In this document: in pieces, positions 1 through 10,643 of the stretch
Position numbering within the stretch: position 1 is the stretch's first letter
How the letters are laid out: each line of letters starts with the position of its first letter
Assembly (NCBI RefSeq): GCF_001682385.1
Contig: NZ_CP016210.1
Location: 558,001-622,000, forward strand
DNA: 64,000 nucleotides
Reading direction: 5' to 3'
Source: Azoarcus olearius
GTDB taxonomy: Bacteria; Pseudomonadota; Gammaproteobacteria; Burkholderiales; Rhodocyclaceae
Notes under the pieces: generated by a model
What the model saw: the letters and a program-made list of their open reading frames with translations, nothing else
What the model was told of the DNA's origin: nothing
The model's database searches: none
Program-made: the position numbers and the translations under genes

Positions 1-1401
1 ATCGGCCAGCTGCTTGATCGCGTCCTGCTTCATCTTGTTGCGATCCTGCGCGGCGAGTTCGCCCTTGGCGTGGTTGAAGTAATGCACCAGCGGAATCTTG
101 CTCGGGCAGACGTAGGAGCAGGTGCCGCAGCCGATGCAGTCCTTGAGGCCGATATCGACCGAGGCGGCGAGGTCGCCGTGCTTGATCAGCGCGGCCATGT
201 CGAGCGGCATCAGGCCGATCGGGCAGGCGCCGACGCAGGAGGCGCAGCGGATGCAGGGGCCGGCGCTGGTGTCCTCGGTGCCGTAGCTGCCGACTTCGCC
301 CGCGACCAGCGCGAGCAGGCCACCGCTGCCCTTGATGACCGGAATCTCCAGCGACTGGACCGCGAGGCCCATCATCGGGCCGCCCATCACATAGCGCACC
401 GCCTCGGCCTTGAGGCCGCCGCAGAAGGCCAGCAGCGCCGACAAGGGCGTGCCGATGCGGACTTCGACGTTGCGCGGGGTGCGCACCGCGCCGCCGGACA
501 CGGTGACGATGCGGCGCGTCAGCGGCTCGCCGAAGCGGATCGCGCGGTGGATGGCCGCCGCGGTGCCGACGTTCTGCACCATCACGCCGATGTCGGCGGG
601 GCGCCCGCCGGCGGGAATCTCGCGCCCGGTAAGCCATTCGATCAGCTGCTTCTCCGAGCCCATCGGGTAGCGGCTGGGCACCGCCACCACCTTCACCTCG
701 GGGAACGCGCCGGCCGCGGCTTCCAGCGCCGCGATCGCCTCCGGCTTGTTGTTCTCGACACCGATCAGCACCTCGCGGCCGCCCATCGCGTGCAGGATGA
801 TGCGCGCGCCGTCGATCACCTGATTGGCGCGGTCGCGCATCAGGCGGTCGTCACAAGTCAGGTAGGGTTCGCATTCGCCGCCGTTGAGGATCAGCGTCGG
901 GATCGCGGTCTTCTGGCCGAGCGACAGCTTGACCGCCGCCGGGAAGGTGGCGCCGCCCATGCCGACGATGCCGGCCTCGGCGACGCGGCGGGAAATCTCG
1001 GCGGCGCTGAGCGCAAACGGGTCGTTGTGCTCGGCCGGCAGCGCCTCATCGGCGCCATCCGGCTCGAGCAGGATCGCCGGCCCGGGCAGGCCGGAGGGAT
1101 GGGGCACCGGCACTTCGGCGATGCCGACCACGATGCCCGAGGTCGGGGCGTGGATCGGCGCCGAGATTGCGCCCTGCGCTTCGGCCAGCAACTGGTTGCG
1201 CAGCACCCGGGTGCCGACCTCGACGATGGGCCGCGCGGGCGCGCCGATGTGCTGGCTGAGCGGCAGCACCAGGCGGTCCGGCAGCGGCACCAGCGCGATC
1301 TCGGTGTCGGCGGTGAGTTGCTTGCGGCCTTCGGGGTGCACGCCCCAGGGATTGAGCAGGCGGGCGAGACGGGCAAGGGGCGGAATGGAGGGCGAGCCCA
1401 T
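1..1401 (-). CDS. rnfC: Rnf complex subunit C (partial, 3' end outside window)
   Basis: RnfC is the NADH-side subunit of the membrane Rnf complex, which in diazotrophs uses ion-motive force to drive electrons from NADH to ferredoxin or flavodoxin for nitrogenase. The gene starts at ATG 1401 and runs off the left edge, so 467 residues are seen. A glycine-rich nucleotide-binding stretch (GMGGATFP) lies near residue 147. Two ferredoxin-type cysteine motifs, CIRCASCVGACP and CIGCGTCSYVCP, lie near residues 385 and 421. It follows rnfB by 10 bases in an operon read from the sigma-54 promoter at 2581-2596, so this is a nif-specific Rnf set. The remaining rnf genes presumably lie to the left. Confidence 0.95.
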   Translation of the reverse strand, partial: MGSPSIPPLARLARLLNPWGVHPEGRKQLTADTEIALVPLPDRLVLPLSQHIGAPARPIVEVGTRVLRNQLLAEAQGAISAPIHAPTSGIVVGIAEVPVPHPSGLPGPAILLEPDGADEALPAEHNDPFALSAAEISRRVAEAGIVGMGGATFPAAVKLSLGQKTAIPTLILNGGECEPYLTCDDRLMRDRANQVIDGARIILHAMGGREVLIGVENNKPEAIAALEAAAGAFPEVKVVAVPSRYPMGSEKQLIEWLTGREIPAGGRPADIGVMVQNVGTAAAIHRAIRFGEPLTRRIVTVSGGAVRTPRNVEVRIGTPLSALLAFCGGLKAEAVRYVMGGPMMGLAVQSLEIPVIKGSGGLLALVAGEVGSYGTEDTSAGPCIRCASCVGACPIGLMPLDMAALIKHGDLAASVDIGLKDCIGCGTCSYVCPSKIPLVHYFNHAKGELAAQDRNKMKQDAIKQLAD

Positions 1402-1411
1402 GTTCGTATCC

Positions 1412-1939
1412 TCAGGCGGCGACAGGCTTGGGCCACACCCAGCTCTGCTGGGTGACCGGGATGGGCGACAGCGTGATCGCGCCCGTGGGGCAGACGTCCT
1501 CGCACTTGGCGCAGCCGGTGCAGGCGTCGCGGATCACGGTGTGGACCTGCTTGACCGCGCCGAGGATGGCGTCGGTGGGGCAGGACTTGTAGCACTTGGT
1601 GCAGCCGATGCAGATTTCCTCGGTGACGCCGGCGATCCGGGGGCCGTCGTCGCTCATGCCCGAGGTATCGACCGTGATGCCGAGCTTTTCGGCCAGGGCG
1701 ACGGCGAGCGCCTTGCCGCCCGGCGGGCAACAGGTGACCGGGGCCTCGCCGGCGACGATCGCCGCGGCCGCGCCCGCACAGCCCGGGAAGCCGCACTGGC
1801 CGCACTGGGAGCCGGGCATCATGGCTTCGATTTCCGCCACCGCGCTGTCGGGCTCGACGTAGAAGCGGCGCGCCGCGACGCCGAGCGCGACGCCACAGAA
1901 GGCCCCGATCAGGGCGACGCTGGTAACTGCGATCAACAT
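1412..1939 (-). CDS. rnfB: Rnf complex subunit B (electron-transport ferredoxin subunit)
   Basis: RnfB carries the Fe-S clusters that pass electrons between the membrane part of Rnf and the soluble acceptor. The 175-residue protein has one N-terminal membrane helix (about residues 1-24). A four-cysteine Fe-S domain begins with CGQCGFPGC at residues 46-54 and includes a CC pair near 70. Two [4Fe-4S] ferredoxin motifs follow, [12 protein letters not shown] near 111 and [12 protein letters not shown] near 141. ATG 1939 is chosen because it gives the membrane anchor; upstream in-frame starts would overlap rnfA. It lies 17 bases after rnfA and 10 before rnfC. Confidence 0.95.
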   Translation of the reverse strand: MLIAVTSVALIGAFCGVALGVAARRFYVEPDSAVAEIEAMMPGSQCGQCGFPGCAGAAAAIVAGEAPVTCCPPGGKALAVALAEKLGITVDTSGMSDDGPRIAGVTEEICIGCTKCYKSCPTDAILGAVKQVHTVIRDACTGCAKCEDVCPTGAITLSPIPVTQQSWVWPKPVAA

Positions 1940-1956
1940 CTTCGTGCTCCCGGGAT

Positions 1957-2538
1957 TCAGTGGTTGGTGAGGCCGGCAAAGCCCATGAAGGCGAGCGACA
2001 GCAGGCCGGCGGTGATGAAGCTGATCGGCGCGCCGGAGAAGGCCGCCGGCACCGAGGTGAGGGCAAGGCGTTCGCGCAGGCCGGCGAACAGCACCATCAC
2101 CATCGTGAAGCCGAGCGCCGAGCCGAAGCCGTACAGCACGCTGCGGACGAAGCCGGCGCCTTCGCCGGCATTGAGCAGCGCGACGCCGAGCACCGCGCAG
2201 TTGGTGGTGATCAGCGGCAGGTAGATGCCCAGCACCTTGTAGAGGTCGGGCGCGGTCTTCTTGATGACCATCTCGACGAACTGCACCGTCGCCGCGATCA
2301 CCAGGATGAAGGACAGGATGCGCAGGTAGCCGAAGTCGAACGGCACCAGCAGGAAGTGTTCGATCAGCCAGGTCAGCGCGCTTGCGAGCGTCAGCACGAA
2401 AGTGGTGGCCATGCCCATGCCGATCGCGCTGTCGACCTTCTTGGACACCCCCATGAAGGGGCACAGGCCCAGGAACTTGACCAGCACCACGTTATTTACC
2501 AGGGCGGTCCCCAGCAGCAGCATCAACCATTCGCTCAT
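1957..2538 (-). CDS. rnfA: Rnf complex membrane subunit A
   Basis: RnfA is an integral membrane subunit of the Rnf complex, predicted to have six transmembrane helices; the 193-residue length fits the family. The sequence is hydrophobic throughout and carries the conserved features [14 protein letters not shown] and TTNCAVLG, whose cysteines are the family's proposed membrane iron-sulfur ligands. The start at 2538 is supported by a GAGGAAAG ribosome-binding site just upstream; an in-frame start at 2550 would lie inside or before that site. It is the first gene of the rnf operon, about 30 bases after the expected sigma-54 transcript start, and it diverges from nifLA. Confidence 0.95.
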   Translation of the reverse strand: MSEWLMLLLGTALVNNVVLVKFLGLCPFMGVSKKVDSAIGMGMATTFVLTLASALTWLIEHFLLVPFDFGYLRILSFILVIAATVQFVEMVIKKTAPDLYKVLGIYLPLITTNCAVLGVALLNAGEGAGFVRSVLYGFGSALGFTMVMVLFAGLRERLALTSVPAAFSGAPISFITAGLLSLAFMGFAGLTNH

Positions 2539-2580
2539 CGCTTTCCTCACTCGCCCAATGCATGGGTGTGGGGAGCACTT

Positions 2581-2596
2581 TGCAGAACGCGTGCCA
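2581..2596 (-). promoter_or_regulatory. sigma-54 promoter of the rnf operon
   Basis: Read on the minus strand, the site is TGGCACGCGTTCTGCA, with GG and GC separated by exactly 10 bases. This matches the -24/-12 consensus. Transcription should start near 2570, about 30 bases before the rnfA ATG. Confidence 0.88.
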
Positions 2597-2689
2597 CGCT
2601 GATTTTCGACGCAAGTTGTTGAATAAAAAGAAATGGTGCGCTGCGTACCGCGGGTTTGGGTGTGCCGAGTGCGTCATCCCCGGCGGCTT

Positions 2690-2705
2690 TGTCGCAATTC
2701 GCACA
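2690..2705. promoter_or_regulatory. NifA upstream activator site between rnf and nifLA
   Basis: A perfect TGT-N10-ACA site (TGT at 2690, ACA at 2703). It lies about 95 bases upstream of the rnf -24 element and about 150 upstream of the nifL -24 element. One NifA-bound site could therefore serve both divergent promoters. Confidence 0.85.
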
Positions 2706-2842
2706 AATGTACGGTTCGTGGCTGTTTACGCCCCGTTTACGTGCTGGCGCCACGTGCATCCAGCGATGTATCCGGGTGTTCGACGTCAGGTCGGAGGCGA
2801 GGATGGGCGCTGTCGCCGACGCACCGTGGCGGTGCGAACAAA

Positions 2843-2858
2843 TGTCGCATTTGGCACA
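2843..2858. promoter_or_regulatory. second NifA-type site overlapping the nifL -24 element
   Basis: A second perfect TGT-N10-ACA match, but its right half covers the TGGCAC of the nifL promoter. NifA bound here would be expected to hinder sigma-54 polymerase, so it may be a self-limiting site; it could also be chance. No binding evidence is available from sequence. Confidence 0.5.
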
Positions 2859-2867
2859 ACGCTTGCT
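2852..2867 (+). promoter_or_regulatory. sigma-54 promoter of nifLA
   Basis: TGGCACAACGCTTGCT, with GG at 2853 and GC at 2865 (10-base spacing). The transcript should start near 2878. That excludes in-frame nifL starts upstream of it and favours the ATG at 2902. Confidence 0.88.
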
Positions 2868-2901
2868 ACAGGACGGGTGGCCCGCAATGCACGAGATCAT
2901 C

Positions 2902-4454
2902 ATGCCCGCACCCGTACCAACGCCCACCATCTTCGCCGACGCGATCTTCCACTACGCCGTGGAGCAGTCGGCGATCGCGATCTCGATCACCGACCAGCAC
3001 GCCAACATCCTCTATGTGAACCCCGCGTTCTGTGCGATCACCGGCTACGCCGCGCACGAGGTGGTCGGCCACAAGCAATCGCTGCTGTCATACAAATCCA
3101 CCCCCAAGGTGGTCTACCAGGAACTGTGGGGCGCGCTGAAAAAAGGCCGTTCGTGGACCGGGCGCCTGCTCAACCGCCGCCGCGACGGCTCGCCCTATGT
3201 GGCCGAACTCACCGTGACGCCGCTGAAGACGCCGGAGCATGAGGACGAGGACATCAACTACCTCGGCATGCACTGGGATGCCACCGAGGAACACCGGCTG
3301 TCGCGCCAGCTCGCCAACCACAAGCAGCTGATCGAATCGGTGATTTCGGTCGCGCCGGTGGCGGTGGCGCTGCTCGACGTCGACGGCCGGGTGGTGCTCG
3401 ACAATCCGGCCTACAAGCGCATCGTTGCCGAGATGAAGGTCGACGAGCCGGCGCATGCGGTGATCGAGTCGCTGCGCCACAACCTCGGCGACAGCTTCGA
3501 AAAGGCCTTTGCCAGCCGCCGCGCGCTGCTCAACCAGGAGGTGCGGTTCGACCGCGCCGGTGGCGAGCCGCGCTGGTATGCCTGTTCGCTGTCGTGGTTC
3601 GAGGAACATCACACCAGTCCGGACGCGTTTTATGGCGACGGCTGTTCCGACTACATGCTGCTGGTGATGCACGATATCAGTGCGTCGAAGCGCCAACAGG
3701 AGGCGCTGCGCCTCGCCGCGATGCGCGCGATGCTGTCCGAGGGCGAACTCAACCAGAGCCTGCGCGAGGCGCTCGCGGGCGCGGTGTTCCAGTTGCAGGG
3801 CCCGGTCAACCTGATCTCCGCCGCCGCCGGGCTGCAGCGCCGCCGTGCCGGTCCCGGCGCCGGCAGCGACCCGCTGGCGCGTGCGCTGTCCGAGGCGCAG
3901 CGCGCCGGCGAGGAGGCGATCGCCACGCTGCAGGCGGCGATGCCGCCCGAGCCCGAGGAGCCCTCCGGCCCGGTCAACCTCAATGAAGTGCTGCGCGACG
4001 TGCTGATGCTCGAAACCGACGCGCTGCTGTCGGCGGGCATCACCGTCGATTGGCATCCGGCCCACGTGCTGCCCACCGTGCAGGGCGACCCCACGGCGCT
4101 GCGCACGCTGTTCCGCCAGCTCGTCTCCAACGCGATCGAGGCGATGAACGTGCGCGGCTGGAAGGAGCGCGCGCTGGTGCTGCGCACGTCCACCCAGAAC
4201 GGCCAGGTCGACGTGGAGGTGACCGATACCGGTCCCGGCATACCCGAAGCCTTGCGGCTGAAAGTGTTCGAGCCCTTCTTTTCGACCAAGAAGGCGCGCG
4301 CCGCCGGCCGCGGCGTCGGCCTGTCGCTGGCGCAGGAAATCGTCACCCGCCATCGCGGCATGCTCGAGATCGACCCGGAGTACAGCGGCGGCTGCCGCCT
4401 GCGCATCAGCTTTCCGGCGCTGCGCTCGGCCCCGCTCGACCTGGAGGGCGGTCG

Positions 4455-4458
<4 letters not shown>
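2902..4458 (+). CDS. nifL: NifL, redox/nitrogen-sensing anti-activator of NifA
   Basis: NifL binds NifA and blocks it when oxygen or fixed nitrogen is present; a flavin in its first PAS domain is the redox sensor. The 518-residue protein matches the length of Azotobacter NifL. It has PAS1 (about residues 15-115, with NPAFCAITGY), PAS2 (about 145-265), a helical linker, and a C-terminal GHKL ATP-binding domain with NAIEAM, DTGPGIP, FFSTKK and GVGLSLAQE. The linker has no clear phospho-acceptor histidine motif, as is usual for NifL. Start 2902 is chosen because the sigma-54 transcript begins near 2878 and a weak GAG lies just upstream; ATG 2887 is possible. Its TGA overlaps the nifA ATG, implying translational coupling and a fixed NifL:NifA ratio. 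Confidence 0.93.
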
Positions 4459-6008
<1,550 letters not shown>

Positions 6009-6016
6009 TCCGCCGC

Positions 6017-6044
6017 GCACCGCGCCGGGCGGCCGGCGCGGTGC
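6017..6044. terminator. hairpin between convergent nifA and the next gene
   Basis: A perfect 12-bp GC stem (6017-6028 with 6033-6044) and a GCGG loop lie in the 43-base gap between convergent genes. There is no T-run, so it is a transcript-end hairpin rather than a classic intrinsic terminator. Confidence 0.5.
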
Positions 6045-6051
6045 CGCCCGG

Positions 6052-7620
6052 TCAGCGCAGCGTGGCCTCGCTGCGCGCCAGGCTGGGCGCGGCCGGCGGC
6101 ACCAGCTTTTCCATCAGCGCGCGTGGCGCCCGGCTCACTTCTTCGCCCTCGTGGTACAGCAGCGCCACGCTCAGCGGACCGTCGCCGGTCGCGCGCGCGG
6201 CGATGTTGTCCGGGCTTACGGTGACGCGGCCGAAGATGCGCGCGGTGGGCCACTGCATGTCGCCGTAGGCGAGGTACACCAGCTTGGAACAGAACACGCG
6301 CTGGGTGCTCTCGGCGTCGAAGTTGAAGTCGTAGGCCTTGCCGACCTGGCGCAGCGCCTGCAGCACCACGGCCACGCGCCCTTCCGGCGTCATGGTGTCC
6401 GCGCGCAGCACGGCGAGATCGTCGATGTTGAGGAAGTTCGCCAGCGGGTTCATCTCCACGCCGGAGCGCAGCGCCTCCACCACGCCGCGTCCGGCGCGGA
6501 TCTGCGCCGCATGCGCCTGCACCAGCGGGTGCTCCCAGATGCCGAGCGCGCGCAGTTCGGCCTCGTCGCCCACCCAGATCGCGGCGTGGCCCCAATGGCC
6601 GGGGATGAAGGTGTCGGTCAGCCGGAAGGGCGTCTTCTCCAGCAGGATGTCCCCGGCGCGCAGCGTGCCGGCGACGCGCGCTTCCACGTCGGCGCGGCGG
6701 TCGAGCTTGCCGCGGCGGGTCTCCACCAGCCCGACCGTATTGCCGAACAGCAGGCTGTAGAGGTTGAGGCTTTCGTCGCGCAGCGTCGCGAGGGTGTCGG
6801 CGGTGGCGACGCGGAAGATGCCGAAATGCGCGCCCAGCTCGGCCAGCGGGCTGGCTTCGCGCACCATCTGGTAGGACGGACTCTGCGCGATCAGCGCGCC
6901 GAGATAGGCGCTGCCGTCGATCGCCTCCGCGCTGGCGGTGCTGCGGTTGCGCTCGAACCAGTCGATGCCGCGGCGCACGCGGCGGCGGTTTTCCGGCGAT
7001 GCGAAGGCGCGCGTGATGCGGTCCAGTTCGCCGCGGTCGAGCGCAAAGCCGCGGTCGCCGCGGTTCAGCTTCAGGCGCAGGACGCTGTCGTCCTGGTAGA
7101 GCGAGATCGCCAGCAGGTAGTTGTCGTACAGCGTCAGCGCGGCCGCCAGCGACATCAGGATGCCGGCGTGCTGCACTGCGGCGAGCGCCGGATCGGTGGC
7201 GGCCGGCGCGTCCAGCCAGCATTCGTGCGCGAATGCGGTCTGCAGCAGGCTGCGGCGCTGCGCCAGCAGCGCGGCGGCGCCCGCATGCAGGCGCTGCAGG
7301 TCGGCGCCGCTCAGCGCCTCGCCGCGCGCGCTGCGCGCCTTCAGCGCGTGGAACAGGCGGATCGCCTCGGCGCGCATCGCCAGCGCTTCTTCGGACAACT
7401 GCTGGTAGGCGGCGAGCTGCTGCGTCATTTCGGCGCGCGCCAGCGCCGGTTCCAGCGCGGCGGGCAGTGCGCGGCACGGTGCGGAGATGTCGTCGATATC
7501 GGCTGCGGCGGCGATGGCGCCGAGATCGGCCACCGCGCCGGCACTGCCGCAGGCAGCCAGGCACAGGATGGCCGCGGTGCGGCGGAGGGGGGTGGAAAGG
7601 CGAGGGGCGTTCGGGCGCAT
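6052..7620 (-). CDS. lipoprotein with permuted papain-like (YiiX/C92-type) amidase domain
   Basis: The 522-residue protein begins with a basic, hydrophobic leader ending in a lipobox-like LAAC near residue 25, so it is probably a lipoprotein. The N-terminal half is helical and unrecognised. The C-terminal half has the order expected of permuted NlpC/P60 (YaeF/YiiX) enzymes: the histidine motif GHWGHAAIWVGD near residue 340 first, the cysteine motif VFCSKLVYLAYG near 450 later. Such enzymes cleave amide or thioester bonds; the substrate here is unknown. It faces nifA convergently. No sigma-54 promoter is seen upstream, so a nif role is not supported. Confidence 0.7.
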   Translation of the reverse strand: MRPNAPRLSTPLRRTAAILCLAACGSAGAVADLGAIAAAADIDDISAPCRALPAALEPALARAEMTQQLAAYQQLSEEALAMRAEAIRLFHALKARSARGEALSGADLQRLHAGAAALLAQRRSLLQTAFAHECWLDAPAATDPALAAVQHAGILMSLAAALTLYDNYLLAISLYQDDSVLRLKLNRGDRGFALDRGELDRITRAFASPENRRRVRRGIDWFERNRSTASAEAIDGSAYLGALIAQSPSYQMVREASPLAELGAHFGIFRVATADTLATLRDESLNLYSLLFGNTVGLVETRRGKLDRRADVEARVAGTLRAGDILLEKTPFRLTDTFIPGHWGHAAIWVGDEAELRALGIWEHPLVQAHAAQIRAGRGVVEALRSGVEMNPLANFLNIDDLAVLRADTMTPEGRVAVVLQALRQVGKAYDFNFDAESTQRVFCSKLVYLAYGDMQWPTARIFGRVTVSPDNIAARATGDGPLSVALLYHEGEEVSRAPRALMEKLVPPAAPSLARSEATLR

Positions 7621-7645
7621 GATGGCGTGGGCGGGCAGGGCCGGC

Positions 7646-8179
7646 TCAGGGCAGGTTGAAGACGAGGGCGAGGTCGCAGCTGCGCCCGCCGGGAAACCAG
7701 CGCGCCACGGCTCGGGCGGCGCCGGGAAAGTGGAACTGGAACTCTTCGGAAACCGGCTTGCGCTCGTGGCTCTCGCGGCGGGACTGGCCGAGCGCGGGGG
7801 CGAGCCGGGCGGCGAGGTCCGCTACCCGGGCGCGGCAGGCAGGGGCGTCGGCCGCCGGGGCGCTGGCCGGTTGCGGCAGCGCGATCACTTCCTCGATGCG
7901 GCCGTCGTCGCGCGCCATCGCCATCACCTCGAAGTCGACGCCGGCGCTGCGCACCCGGATCGTGACCTGGTCGCGGCTGTCGCAGCCGGGGCCGACCAGC
8001 GCCGCCGCCGGATCGAGCGGCAGCGCCTGCGCGGCGGCGGCCTGCAGGGGCGCGCCCAGTTGCAGCGGGCCGATGCCGCGCGCGCCGAGCGCAGCGCCCG
8101 GCGCCGCCGTCGCCGGCCCCGTCAGCAGCGCGGCCAGCAGCACGGCGGCGGCGCGGCAGGGGCGCCGCCGTGGGCTCAC
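7646..8179 (-). CDS. secreted protein of unknown function, coupled to sodC
   Basis: A 177-residue protein with an N-terminal signal peptide (basic start, hydrophobic core, cleavage likely near ATAAP at residues 23-27). The mature part has three cysteines and no domain I recognise. Its start overlaps the sodC stop by 4 bases, so the two are very probably co-transcribed and translated together. It may have an envelope role linked to the superoxide dismutase, but that is inference from position only. Confidence 0.6.
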   Translation of the reverse strand: MSPRRRPCRAAAVLLAALLTGPATAAPGAALGARGIGPLQLGAPLQAAAAQALPLDPAAALVGPGCDSRDQVTIRVRSAGVDFEVMAMARDDGRIEEVIALPQPASAPAADAPACRARVADLAARLAPALGQSRRESHERKPVSEEFQFHFPGAARAVARWFPGGRSCDLALVFNLP

Positions 8180-8703
8180 TCGCCCTTCACCACGCCGCAG
8201 GCGATGCGCGCGCCGGCGCCGCCGATCGGCTGGGTGCTGTGGTCGTCGCGGCTTTCATGGATCACCAGCGCGGCGCCGTCGGCATCCAGCAGCGCGGCGC
8301 GCTCGCCCGCACCCTTGATGCTGGCGAGCGGGGTGTACAGCTCGGCTTCGACGCTGCCGTCGGCGTGGACGAAGATCACCGGCAGGTCGCCCGCATCCGG
8401 CCCTTCGGGGTTCAGCAGGCCGTGCTTCTTGCCGGTGGGGTTGAGGTGGCCCTTGGAGGCGACGAAGCCCTTGTCCGCGTCCTCGCAGGTGCCGACGCTG
8501 TGGATGTGGATACCCTTGGGACCCGCCGCCAGCCCCTTGGCCGAGACATGGATGAGCACGCCCGCCGGGCCTTCGGTCAGCGTGGCGGTGCCGATCGCCT
8601 TGCCCTGGCGGTCGATCAGTTCGGCGGTGGCGCGGTCGGCGGCGAGGGCGTGGGTGGCGCAGGCGGCAAGCGCGAGGGCGGCAACAGTCTTGGCGAAGGG
8701 CAT
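8176..8703 (-). CDS. sodC: periplasmic Cu/Zn superoxide dismutase
   Basis: Converts superoxide to hydrogen peroxide and oxygen in the periplasm. The 175-residue precursor has a signal peptide ending around ALAAD at residue 22. The copper-binding HxH is in GIHIHSVG, the metal-loop histidines are in GHLNPTGKKHG, and the C-terminal signature ALVIHESRDDHSTQPIGGAGARIACG-type region is intact with its last conserved cysteine. The length is normal. It is the first gene of a two-gene minus-strand unit and diverges from nifB. It has no visible NifA/sigma-54 element, so it is probably a neighbour rather than a nif regulon member. Confidence 0.93.
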   Translation of the reverse strand: MPFAKTVAALALAACATHALAADRATAELIDRQGKAIGTATLTEGPAGVLIHVSAKGLAAGPKGIHIHSVGTCEDADKGFVASKGHLNPTGKKHGLLNPEGPDAGDLPVIFVHADGSVEAELYTPLASIKGAGERAALLDADGAALVIHESRDDHSTQPIGGAGARIACGVVKGE

Positions 8704-8871
8704 CTGGGTCTCCTGCAGGGGTGGGTATGCAATCGGATGGGCCGCAGCGCCGCGCCGTCCGGCCAGTCTGACGTCATGTCTTCATGCCGACGGTGCATGC
8801 GGTACGGGTGGCCGCATCTTAGGCGGCATCCACCGGCCGCGGCAATGCGTCGCCCGGCGCGGGCGGCCGCT

Positions 8872-8911
8872 TGTGCGGAGTCGCACACGGCGGGCTGTGA
8901 CGTAGCCGACA
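8872..8911. promoter_or_regulatory. tandem NifA upstream activator sites of nifB
   Basis: Two perfect TGT-N10-ACA sites, 8872-8887 and 8896-8911, are spaced 24 bases centre to centre and lie about 65-105 bases upstream of the -24 element. They sit in the 326-base sodC/nifB gap, which otherwise shows only the promoter and no gene. A pair at this spacing suggests cooperative NifA binding on one DNA face. Confidence 0.88.
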
Positions 8912-8974
8912 AAAAAGCGTCGCGAAAAAAGAATAAGTCCTGTGTTTTCAATGGCCTGATTCCCTGCTTGCGGC

Positions 8975-8990
8975 TGGCACGGGGCTTGCG
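8975..8990 (+). promoter_or_regulatory. sigma-54 promoter of the nifB operon
   Basis: TGGCACGGGGCTTGCG with GG at 8976 and GC at 8988. The transcript should start near 9001, leaving a leader of about 29 bases containing AAAGGGGATCG before the nifB ATG. Confidence 0.92.
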
Positions 8991-9029
8991 AAAGTCATCC
9001 GCGTAAGACTTCGCTAAAGGGGATCGACA

Positions 9030-10526
9030 ATGGAACTCCCGGTTATCAGCAATACCGCGCCCGAGTCCTCGGGCGGCGGCTGTAGCTCAAGCGGCTGTGG
9101 GACCGCGCCCGACGCGCTCTCCCACCTGCCGGACAGCATCCGCAGCAAGGTTCAGGACCACCCCTGTTATTCGGAAGAAGCCCACCACTACTTCGCGCGC
9201 ATGCACGTCGCGGTGGCGCCGGCCTGCAACATCCAGTGCAACTACTGCAACCGCAAGTACGACTGCTCCAACGAATCGCGCCCGGGCGTCGTGTCCGAAG
9301 TGATGAGCCCGGACCAGGCGGTCAAGAAGACGCTCGCGGTCGCCGCGGCGATTCCGCAGATGACGGTGCTCGGCATCGCCGGACCCGGAGACCCCCTCGC
9401 CAACCCCGAGCGCACCTTCGAGACCTTCCGCCGTCTCTCCGAAGAAGCGCCGGACATCAAGCTGTGCGTGTCCACCAACGGCCTGTCGCTGCCGGAAAGC
9501 GTGGATGAACTGGCCAAGCACAACATCGACCACGTCACCATCACCATCAACTGTGTGGACCCTGAGATCGGCGCCAAGATCTACCCGTGGATCTTCTGGG
9601 AAAACAAACGCATCTTCGGCGTCGAAGGCGCGAAGATCCTCATCGAGCAGCAGCAGAAGGGCCTCGAGATGCTGACCTCGCGCGGCATCCTGGTGAAGGT
9701 CAACTCGGTGATGATCCCCGGCATCAACGACGAGCACCTCAAGGAGGTCTCGAAGATCGTCAAGGCCAAGGGCGCGTTCCTGCACAACGTGATGCCGCTG
9801 ATCGCGGAGGCCGAGCACGGCACCTACTTCGGCATCATGGGCCAGCGCGAACCGACGCCGCTGGAACTCGAAGCGCTGCAGGACTCCTGCTCGGGCGACA
9901 TGTCGATGATGCGCCACTGCCGCCAGTGCCGCGCCGATGCGGTCGGCCTGCTGGGCGAGGACCGCGGCGCGGAGTTCACCATCGACAAGATCGAAGAGAT
10001 GGAGATCGACTACGCCGCCGCCATGGTCGAGCGCGCCAAGGTGCACGACGCGATCACCTCCGAGCTGGAAATGAAGCGCGCGCTCAAGGCCGCGCCCAAG
10101 TTCAACCCGGAAGCCGGTGAAGAGAAGCCCGCCACGCGCCCGATCCGCATCGCGATCGCCAGCAAGGGCGGCGGCCTGGTGAACGAGCACTTCGGCCACG
10201 CCCACGAGTTCCTGGTGTACGAGGTCGGCCCCACCAGCCACCGCTTCCTCACCCACCGCAAGTGCACGCCCTACTGCATGGGCGACGAATCCTGCGGCGA
10301 CGGCGAGACGGTGCTCGGCCAGATCATCAAGAGCCTGGAAGGCGTCGAAGTGCTGCTCGCCAGCAAGATCGGCTTCGAGCCCTGGGCCGATCTGGAAAAG
10401 GCCGGCATCCAGCCCAACGGCGAGCACGCGATGGAGCCGATCGAAGAGGCCATCCGCGCCGTGTATGACGAGCTGGCCGCCGCCGGCAAGCTCGACATGC
10501 CGGCCGAGGCCAAGGCTGCCGCCTGA
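9030..10526 (+). CDS. nifB: NifB, radical SAM FeMo-cofactor core synthase
   Basis: NifB fuses two [4Fe-4S] clusters and inserts a carbide and sulfur to make NifB-co, the first committed FeMo-co precursor. The 498-residue protein has the radical-SAM motif C66-x3-C70-x2-C73. Further conserved cysteines lie in the N-terminal region and in CRQCRADAVGLLGED near residue 300. A NifX/NafY-like C-terminal domain starts near residue 375 (IRIAIASKGGGLVNEHFGHA). It is the first gene of an eight-gene plus-strand operon that also carries ferredoxins, nifQ and draG. The ferredoxin just downstream is a plausible electron donor for its chemistry. Confidence 0.98.
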   Translation: MELPVISNTAPESSGGGCSSSGCGTAPDALSHLPDSIRSKVQDHPCYSEEAHHYFARMHVAVAPACNIQCNYCNRKYDCSNESRPGVVSEVMSPDQAVKKTLAVAAAIPQMTVLGIAGPGDPLANPERTFETFRRLSEEAPDIKLCVSTNGLSLPESVDELAKHNIDHVTITINCVDPEIGAKIYPWIFWENKRIFGVEGAKILIEQQQKGLEMLTSRGILVKVNSVMIPGINDEHLKEVSKIVKAKGAFLHNVMPLIAEAEHGTYFGIMGQREPTPLELEALQDSCSGDMSMMRHCRQCRADAVGLLGEDRGAEFTIDKIEEMEIDYAAAMVERAKVHDAITSELEMKRALKAAPKFNPEAGEEKPATRPIRIAIASKGGGLVNEHFGHAHEFLVYEVGPTSHRFLTHRKCTPYCMGDESCGDGETVLGQIIKSLEGVEVLLASKIGFEPWADLEKAGIQPNGEHAMEPIEEAIRAVYDELAAAGKLDMPAEAKAAA

Positions 10527-10535
10527 TGGTGGCAG

Positions 10536-10568
10536 GGGAGCCCGCGCTGGGGCGCGGGCTCCCGTTTT
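10536..10568 (+). terminator. strong hairpin after nifB
   Basis: An 11-bp perfect stem (10536-10546 with 10553-10563) followed by GTTTTCC. It could end a share of transcripts so that nifB mRNA exceeds that of the downstream genes, or protect the nifB 3' end. No new promoter is seen before the next gene. Confidence 0.7.
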
Positions 10569-10643
10569 CCGCCCCTTGAAGGTTCCGCATCACCGTTCCG
10601 CACCCAATTTCCGCCTGCACCCAACGAACGCGAGAGGCACGAC

